From Microbulbifer sp. GL-2 (GTDB lineage Bacteria; Pseudomonadota; Gammaproteobacteria; Pseudomonadales; Cellvibrionaceae), in NCBI RefSeq assembly GCF_007183175.1, contig NZ_AP019807.1:2841001-2905000 (forward strand): a DNA stretch of 64,000 bases, read 5' to 3'. A program made the translations under genes and the position numbers. The first letter of the stretch is position 1; each line of letters opens with the position of its first letter. This document shows positions 60,469-64,000 of this stretch, piece after piece. Under the pieces are notes generated by a model. The model was not told the origin of the DNA, did no database searches, and saw only the letters and a program-made list of their open reading frames with translations.

Positions 60469-63081
60469 ATGAAAAGCGCACAGATTCGCGACGCCTTTCT
60501 GAATTACTTTGCCGAGCAGGGCCATACCGTGGTGCCATCGAGCTCCCTGATCCCGGGCAATGACCCGACCCTGCTGTTCACCAACGCCGGCATGGTGCAA
60601 TTTAAGGACACCTTCCTCGGCCAGGAAAAACGTCCATACAACCGAGCCACCAGCTCCCAGCGTTGCGTACGTGCTGGAGGCAAGCACAACGACCTGGAGA
60701 ATGTGGGTTATACCGCGCGCCACCACACCTTTTTTGAAATGCTGGGCAACTTCAGTTTCGGCGACTATTTCAAGCGTGAAGCTATCCGCTTTGCCTGGGA
60801 TTTCCTCACAAAGGTGCTAAATCTGCCAGAAGAACGCTTATGGGTTACTGTGCATATTAGCGATGACGAGGCGGCCGATATCTGGTTGAAAGAAGTGGGG
60901 GTCAGCGCTGAGCGTTTTTCCCGCCTCGACGAGGATAACTTCTGGCAGATGGGGGACACCGGTCCCTGTGGACCCAGCTCTGAAATTTTCTACGACCATG
61001 GTGCAGATGTGCCTGGTGGTCCTCCCGGTTCCGACAACGATGACCTCGACCGTTACATCGAGATTTGGAATCTCGTATTTATGCAGTATGAGCGCACGGC
61101 CGATGGCGAATTGCACTCGTTACCCAAGCCCTCGGTGGATACTGGAATGGGTCTGGAACGCATCGCTGCTGTAATGCAGGGCGTGCACTCTAATTATGAA
61201 ATTGACCTGTTCCAGGCGTTACTGAAAGCGGCTGGTGAAATTGTTGCCTGCGATAACCTGGAAGAGAAATCCCTGCGCGTAATCGCCGACCATATTCGCT
61301 CCTGTTCTTTCCTGATCGCAGACGGGGTAATGCCCTCCAATGAAGGGCGCGGCTTTGTATTGCGCCGCATTATCCGTCGCGCTGTGCGTCACGGTCATAA
61401 GCTGGGCCACAAGGAGGTTTTCTTCTTCAAGTTGGTGGAAGCCCTTGCGGAACAGATGGGTGATGCCTACCCGGAGCTACGTGAAAAGCAACAGCTTATT
61501 GAGCAGGCGCTGCGTAAAGAAGAGGAGCAGTTTGCTAAAACCCTGGATAAGGGGATGGCCCTGCTGGAGGGTGCGCTGGCATCCCTGGAAGGAACAGAGA
61601 TTCCCGGTGAGCTGGTGTTCACTTTGCACGACACCTATGGTTTCCCCACCGACCTGACCCAGGATATTGCCCGAGAGCGCGGCTTGTCCCTGGATATGGT
61701 GGGTTATGAAGCTGCAATGGAAGCTCAGCGTGAACGTGCACGGGCGGCGGGCAAGTTCAAGCAGGACTATACCGAAGTTCTGGACCTGGAAGGGGCGACT
61801 GAATTCCTCGGCTATGAGGCGACTGAATCCCAGGGAAAAGTGATTGCCATCATCAAAGGCGGCGAGCAGGTGGAGCGTCTGGAAGAAGGCGAAGAGGGCA
61901 CGGTGATCCTGGATCGCACTCCTTTTTATGCTGAGTCCGGTGGCCAAGCCGGTGACAGTGGCTACCTGAATGTTGCTGCAGGTCGTTTCGAGGTTCTCGA
62001 TTGCACCAAGCAGGGCGGCCACCACCTGCATGCCGGTAAGGTATTGCGGGGTGCTGTTGCGACTGGGGAAGAAGTTTCTGCCAAGGTGTCTGCGGATGTG
62101 CGGCAGGCAACAGCGCTTAACCATTCTGCTACCCACCTACTGCATGCCGCCCTGCGCAAGGTGTTGGGGGAGCATGTTACCCAGAAGGGTTCCCTGGTGG
62201 ACTCAGAACGTCTGCGTTTTGATTTCTCTAACCCCGAGGCGGTTACCAACAAACAGCTGCATGCCATTGAGTCACTGGTAAACGCACAGGTTCGCGCCAA
62301 TACCCCAGTTGATACCCGTGAAACTGATATTGAGTCGGCCAAAGAAATGGGGGCTATGGCACTGTTCGGTGAGAAATATGGGGATACCGTTCGCGTACTT
62401 TCTATGGGCGAGACTGAGACCGGCGCTTTTTCTGTAGAGCTGTGTGGCGGTACCCATGTCAAACGCACTGGTGATATTGGGCTGCTACGTATTGTAAGTG
62501 AGAGCGGTATAGCGTCGGGCCAGCGTCGTATTGAAGCGGTGACTGGTGCACATGCACTGTCATTATTTGATCAAACTCAGCAGCGCATTGAGCATATTGC
62601 TTCATTACTTAAGGCGCGCCCGGATAGCCTGGCCGATAAGGTTGAGCAGCTACTGGTTAATAATCGCAAGCTGGAAAAGGAAATTGCCCAGCTCAAGACC
62701 AAGTTGGCCAGTGGTGCAGGTGGAGATCTTACTGCGCAAGCGTTGGACATTGGCGGCTTTAAGCTGTTGGCCGCCTCTATTGATGGTGCAGATCCTAAGT
62801 CCCTACGGGATTTGGCTGACCAGATGAAGAACAAGCTCGGTAGTGGCGTCGTGCTGCTCGCTGCGCCTGGTGAAGATAAAGTCGCACTGGTAGCTGCGGT
62901 AACCCAGGATCTTACAGGTCGATTATCGGCGGGAGACCTGATGCGTTTTGCTGCAGGTAAGCTTGGTGGTAAGGGCGGTGGTCGCAAAGACATGGCGCAG
63001 GGTGGCGGAAGTGATGTTTCTGCCCTGGCCGGTATGTTACGGGAGGTGCCGGCGTGGGTTGAGGGCTCCCTCAACGATTGA
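60469..63081 (+). CDS. alaS: Alanyl-tRNA synthetase
   Basis: 870 residues from the ATG at 60469, the family start MKSAQIRDAFLNYF. Class II core: TLLFTNAGMVQFKDTFLG, motif around RATSSQRCVRAGGKHNDLEN, GPSSEIFYD; editing domain zinc ligands NHSATHLLHAAL and CGGTHVKRTGD; C-terminal C-Ala domain with GGSDVSALAGMLREV. It charges tRNA-Ala in the cytoplasm and edits Ser and Gly. It precedes lysC by 128 bases, the standard order in pseudomonads. Confidence 0.97.
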   Translation: MKSAQIRDAFLNYFAEQGHTVVPSSSLIPGNDPTLLFTNAGMVQFKDTFLGQEKRPYNRATSSQRCVRAGGKHNDLENVGYTARHHTFFEMLGNFSFGDYFKREAIRFAWDFLTKVLNLPEERLWVTVHISDDEAADIWLKEVGVSAERFSRLDEDNFWQMGDTGPCGPSSEIFYDHGADVPGGPPGSDNDDLDRYIEIWNLVFMQYERTADGELHSLPKPSVDTGMGLERIAAVMQGVHSNYEIDLFQALLKAAGEIVACDNLEEKSLRVIADHIRSCSFLIADGVMPSNEGRGFVLRRIIRRAVRHGHKLGHKEVFFFKLVEALAEQMGDAYPELREKQQLIEQALRKEEEQFAKTLDKGMALLEGALASLEGTEIPGELVFTLHDTYGFPTDLTQDIARERGLSLDMVGYEAAMEAQRERARAAGKFKQDYTEVLDLEGATEFLGYEATESQGKVIAIIKGGEQVERLEEGEEGTVILDRTPFYAESGGQAGDSGYLNVAAGRFEVLDCTKQGGHHLHAGKVLRGAVATGEEVSAKVSADVRQATALNHSATHLLHAALRKVLGEHVTQKGSLVDSERLRFDFSNPEAVTNKQLHAIESLVNAQVRANTPVDTRETDIESAKEMGAMALFGEKYGDTVRVLSMGETETGAFSVELCGGTHVKRTGDIGLLRIVSESGIASGQRRIEAVTGAHALSLFDQTQQRIEHIASLLKARPDSLADKVEQLLVNNRKLEKEIAQLKTKLASGAGGDLTAQALDIGGFKLLAASIDGADPKSLRDLADQMKNKLGSGVVLLAAPGEDKVALVAAVTQDLTGRLSAGDLMRFAAGKLGGKGGGRKDMAQGGGSDVSALAGMLREVPAWVEGSLND

Positions 63082-63209
63082 TTTCGGTTAAAACGGCGCC
63101 AGAAGTCGTATGTGAAGTTGATTTCACCGAAGTTTGGTGATTAAGTGCGCGCCTGCACGAGCCTGGGCAGTGCGCGTACTTGGCCAGGGGCTAAGGAAAC
63201 ACAAAGATT

Positions 63210-64000
63210 ATGAGTTTGTTCGTGCAGAAATACGGCGGGACTTCTGTGGGCTCTATCGAGCGCATTGAGGCTGTCGCCGACAAAGTAGCCGCATTTCGCG
63301 CTAAAGGGCATGACCTGATTGTAGTGCTTTCCGCCATGAGTGGAGAGACCAACCGCCTGATTGATCTGGCATACCAGATCCAGGAAAAGCCAGACCCCCG
63401 CGAGTTGGATGTGCTGGTATCCACTGGTGAGCAGGTCACCATTGCGCTACTGAGCATGGCCTTGAAAAAGCGCGGCTATGATGCCTGTTCCTATACCGGC
63501 GGACAGGTCAAGATCCTCACGGACAACGCCCATACCAAAGCGCGTATTCAACGTATCGATGTTGAGCGCATGCGCACTGACCTGGATGGCGGAAAAGTAA
63601 TTGTAGTAGCCGGTTTCCAGGGAGTGGATGATGATGGAAATATCACCACTTTAGGGCGTGGCGGTTCGGATACCACGGGCGTGGCACTCGCCGCAGCGCT
63701 CGATGCCACTGAGTGCCAGATTTATACGGATGTTGACGGGGTCTATACCACTGATCCACGGGTCGTGGATAGTGCGCGTCGTATGGACCGGATTACGTTT
63801 GAGGAGATGCTGGAGATGGCCAGTCTTGGCTCAAAGGTCCTGCAGATCCGCGCCGTAGAGTTCGCTGGTAAATATAAGGTTCCTCTGCGCGTACTCTCAA
63901 CATTTGAAGAGGGTGAAGGAACCCTGATTAGCCTGGATGAGGAAAATAACGAGATGGAACAACCCGTCGTATCCGGTATCGCATTTAATCGCGATGAAGC
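63210..64000 (+). CDS. lysC: Aspartate kinase, 5' part (continues past window)
   Basis: The frame from the ATG at 63210 is open to the last base, 263 codons. MSLFVQKYGGTSVGS is the start of the aspartokinase amino-acid kinase domain; STGEQVTIALLSMALK, GGQVKILTDNAH, TLGRGGSDTTGVALAAAL and YTDVDGVYTTDPR follow. The regulatory ACT domains would lie beyond the window. It makes aspartyl phosphate for lysine, threonine and methionine. AAGGA lies eleven bases upstream of the start. Confidence 0.95.
   Translation, partial: MSLFVQKYGGTSVGSIERIEAVADKVAAFRAKGHDLIVVLSAMSGETNRLIDLAYQIQEKPDPRELDVLVSTGEQVTIALLSMALKKRGYDACSYTGGQVKILTDNAHTKARIQRIDVERMRTDLDGGKVIVVAGFQGVDDDGNITTLGRGGSDTTGVALAAALDATECQIYTDVDGVYTTDPRVVDSARRMDRITFEEMLEMASLGSKVLQIRAVEFAGKYKVPLRVLSTFEEGEGTLISLDEENNEMEQPVVSGIAFNRDE

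Noticed and set aside
1..64000. CRISPR arrays, rRNA, tRNA genes and prophage structural genes
   Set aside because: No regularly spaced direct repeats, no rRNA blocks, no cloverleaf sequences and no phage structural proteins were seen.

Overview
The window looks like the chromosome of a marine gammaproteobacterium of the Cellvibrionales/Microbulbifer type. This is inferred from gene content and protein style (fdxA-mutS, pncC-recA-recX, alaS-lysC, a large TonB receptor, an acyl-CoA catabolic operon); no rRNA is present to fix the taxon. No tRNA, rRNA or CRISPR array was seen.

Layout. (1) 0.1-11.6 kb: a type I secretion operon (TolC-like outer membrane protein, ABC exporter, HlyD adaptor), an exported transglutaminase-like protein and a 2-oxoglutarate oxygenase-like protein, facing a convergent 1599-codon gene that fuses an alpha-helical toroid domain, a CapA-type domain and a MurF-like ligase. 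(2) 12.2-22.0 kb: an MFS transporter, fadH, a LysR regulator, and a divergent six-gene operon (histidine phosphatase, ACAD10/11-like acyl-CoA dehydrogenase, APH-like kinase, two SDRs, MaoC hydratase). The operon fits 4-hydroxyacyl-CoA breakdown by phosphorylation and elimination. (3) 22.0-30.3 kb, mostly minus strand: a small sigma/putative anti-sigma cluster with a serine hydrolase, SOS-controlled dinB, a carboxymuconolactone-decarboxylase-like protein, a DUF1328 protein, a polysaccharide deacetylase-like protein with an altered active site, fdxA and mutS.

(4) 30.3-53.9 kb: about 23.7 kb lying between mutS and pncC, genes that are near neighbours in Pseudomonas. It behaves as an accessory region. 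Its left end has a tyrosine-recombinase remnant and then an integron-cassette-like stretch: short genes separated by attC-like sites, with no integrase gene in view. Next come IS110 debris, an L,D-transpeptidase-family gene, a second csrA-like gene, a long GST-like protein, a TauD-like oxygenase with a TauE-like permease, a TetR/hydrolase pair with clear operators, and a TonB receptor followed by two related beta-helix-like secreted proteins, one of them a 1471-residue lipoprotein. A DTW-domain gene and a GNAT gene close the region. (5) 53.9-64.0 kb: conserved housekeeping genes pncC, recA (with a LexA box), recX, glpK, class I aldolase, a monoacylglycerol-lipase-like hydrolase, a Trm112-like protein, a HIT protein, alaS and the 5' part of lysC.

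The two best candidates for undescribed systems are the secretion/CapA-Mur fusion cluster (0.1-11.6 kb) and the TonB receptor plus repeated beta-helix lipoprotein cluster (42.4-51.8 kb). The attC-like array is the clearest mobile-gene structure. All functional claims rest on reading motifs by eye; no database search was run.
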